Below are positions 62,201 through 64,000 of a DNA stretch of 64,000 nucleotides, one piece after another. Numbering within the stretch: the stretch's first letter is position 1; each line of letters begins with the position of its first letter. The stretch comes from Multifurca ochricompacta (Eukaryota; Basidiomycota; Agaricomycetes; Russulales; Russulaceae), in contig WTXG01000015.1 in NCBI GenBank assembly GCA_022496185.1, positions 310,001 through 374,000 of the forward strand, in the 5' to 3' direction. The notes under the pieces were generated by a model, which was given only the letters and a program-made list of their open reading frames with translations, made no database searches and was not told the DNA's origin. The position numbers were made by a program, and so were the translations under genes.

Positions 62201-63068
62201 TCGGCTTCGGGGATCGCCTTGTGCGATTTTTGGACGCCTCCTTTGTGGGCATGTTTCGGTCTTGTTTCTGTTGTGATGATGTACTAACGATTACATTTCT
62301 GTTTCACCCTCCTTGTTACTGAGGGTTTCATCACCACTCTAGAATGTTCGCATGCGAAAGCAAACGCGACGCCTTTTGTCTTTATGAGTTTCAGATTAGT
62401 TACTACTGTCTCAATCCCTCATGTAGATTGTCAAGTATTGTACACATAAACTACATAAAAGGGGTTGTAGAATAGCCCAGAATTCATCCTGTTTGAGAAA
62501 TGTCCCTGTCCGTCACTAAAACTCTTGTTTGCACTACCCCACTCAACTCTATATTCTCTCTATCAACATGGGCTTATGAAGAAATCACAACTAAATTGTG
62601 GCGAGGGGTGACTTTGAGCTCCTCGTCAAATCCTGGAACAGACTCAATATCGGATAGATGGGTTAAAATAAGATAGTGCTCGGTGTTGGCCACCCCGTGG
62701 CACTATTATATGACGCCGCTCTGAGCACTTGCATCTTACACCAGCGCGGAAATGAAAGAAAGTTGGTATTCCACTTTTTCCTTCTAACACACAATGGAGA
62801 TAGCCATGATTAGCCTTACCCGAAACTCCAAAGATCGAGTTTCCTTTCATAAGAGCGTGAAATTACCCTGTGCTGGAGCATTAGAATGTAGGGTCAGCAG
62901 CTCTGGCACCACACCCTGAGAAACCCAGAGCCAAGTCTTGGGCCCCAGAAGCTGCAGGAAAGCACTCATTTGACGGTGAAGATTGTGGATATGTCACTAG
63001 GAAGAGGCACACCGCTATTTGAGGGACACATACACGGCTACGATAATAAGGGATTAGTGACACCCTGT
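62201..63068. other. Intergenic region between SDR copies
   Basis: Contains the upstream side of SDR1 and the 3' flank of the last SDR. A short frame at 62644-62850 (minus) has no known domain. The words ATAGCCATGATTAG occur here (about 62800) and also inside SDR1's decayed stretch (about 61450), hinting at duplicated flanking DNA. Confidence 0.4.
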
Positions 63069-64000
63069 CTACTGCGGTACAGCGAGTTTATTGATGAGGA
63101 CATTCTGGGTAATTATCTTCTCCTTCCAGTCGCGTTCGACTTCTCCCAGGTCCCAGGGAGCAGCAACATAGCGTCCACTCAAGTAATCTGCTTTCCCCGA
63201 CGTCAGATACAAGATTGTAGCTGCAGGGAGGGCGGCCGTATCATGGGCAGGAACAGACCCCTGCGCCTGAATATTGAGCTCTGTCTTAACGACGCCCGGA
63301 TGAACACAGAAAATCCTAATGCTAGGGTTCTCTAAAGAATCGTGGCGATTAACACGGCTATAATATCTACAATCAGGGTGTGAAAGGCGTCTCACCGATC
63401 GCGACAAATTCGGCAAGACGATGAAGGGCATGCTTTGACGTGCAATAGTCACTGGCGTACTTGACTCTGAATTGTGCGGCAGCGGAGGTTACGACAACGA
63501 TCTGTCCGTTCGTCTTCAATAATTCCGGGACGCCAAAGCTGCATAGTTGCGAGGTAAGCATAGAGGCGACCTGGTGTACATGGGGGTGACTCACTGGATG
63601 TAATTGTAAACCCCGCGAATATTAACTTCAAGCACGTCCCACCACCCTGTCGGGTCCTGAGTCGCAAAAGCTAGTTACGGTGCACATCAGTCGCCAGCCA
63701 ATATCTATATATTACTGTTCCACACACGCGCAACCATGGGCCGGAGGATTGCGGCGTTGGTGACGAGAATGTCCAATCGGCCGAAGCGGGCCACTGTTGC
63801 GGCAACAGCTTCCTCTGCCTTTTTGACATCGCGCACATCCGCGGGGAAGGTGAGCACCTGTGCGGAGGGTTGTTCGCGCAGGATCGCGTCCTTGCTCTCG
63901 TCCAACGTGTTCTGCTTGCGTGCGATAAGAGTCAAGGAAGCACCAGCGCGCGCGTAAAATATCGCCGTCTCAAGACCAATGCCACGGGATGCGCCAGTGA
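63069..64000 (-). CDS. Short-chain dehydrogenase/reductase (SDR2), partial at window edge
   Basis: Classical SDR oxidoreductase; substrate unknown. The N-terminus lies beyond 64000. Exons right to left: beyond 64000 to 63728, 63670-63595, 63538-63396, 63331-63069, all phases consistent. Motifs in order: TGASRGIGLE (cofactor glycine motif, at the window edge), FPADVRD, RFGRLDILVTNAA (NAG-like structural motif, here NAA), WWDVLEVNIRGVYNYI, IVVVTSAAAQF, YASDYCTSKHA (catalytic Tyr and Lys; the preceding TSAA supplies the Ser position), IFCVHPGVVKTEL and ATILYLTSGKADYLSGRY. Introns are 57, 56 and 64 nt. It is the intact parent-like member of the local SDR group and ends 868 bp before SDR1. Confidence 0.9.

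Overview
The window is nuclear DNA of a filamentous basidiomycete, most likely an Agaricomycete. The evidence is dense short GT-AG introns (mostly 46-70 nt, 5-11 per gene), a large F-box protein ending in a beta-rich region, a Crinkler-type protein kinase, a basidiomycete-style Rad4, and a chromovirus LTR retrotransposon. No rRNA, tRNA or CRISPR was recognised. Gene models below were spliced by eye from reading frames, splice sites and family motifs.

Layout. 1-3688 is gene-free low-complexity DNA. 3689-4974 (-) is a Gtr1/RagA-type GTPase of the TORC1 pathway. 7513-9320 (+) is an F-box protein, followed by an orphan C-terminal piece of a ubiquitin-specific protease (9438-9688, +). 11035-13846 (+) is a Crinkler-like protein with a kinase domain. 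16900-18758 (-) is a seven-exon protein of uncertain family, possibly TFIIS-central-like. 19080-20850 (-) is a RecQ helicase relic. 23334-24534 (-) is methylthioribulose-1-phosphate dehydratase (methionine salvage), which appears to contain a 3-nt microexon. 27674-29395 (-) is a PAS-domain protein, divergent from 29742-31693 (+), the tRNA m1A58 methyltransferase Trm61. Trm61 converges on 31911-35694 (-), the nucleotide-excision-repair protein Rad4/XPC. Rad4 is divergent from the first of two tandem MFS transporters (35984-38011 and 38379-40767, +), of which the second is damaged. After 5 kb without a convincing gene comes 46012-48373 (+), a FYRN/FYRC (TBRG1-like) protein, then 4 kb of simple repeats.

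The right end is mobile-element territory. A 5.66-kb Ty3/gypsy chromovirus (52420-58077) has 407-bp LTRs, a 5-bp target duplication and a primer site that pairs with its own LTR. It sits against a decayed short-chain dehydrogenase (SDR). A 573-bp inverted-repeat element follows, then another SDR fragment, a broken SDR gene and an apparently intact SDR that runs off the window.

Two themes cut across the window. First, several otherwise well-conserved genes (gtr1, MFS1, SDR and others) fail by exactly one base, and adding one base gives the expected family length. This points either to consensus base-calling errors in a homopolymer-rich genome or to recent decay. Second, the LTRs of the retrotransposon differ only at CpG sites, which suggests cytosine methylation acting on repeats.
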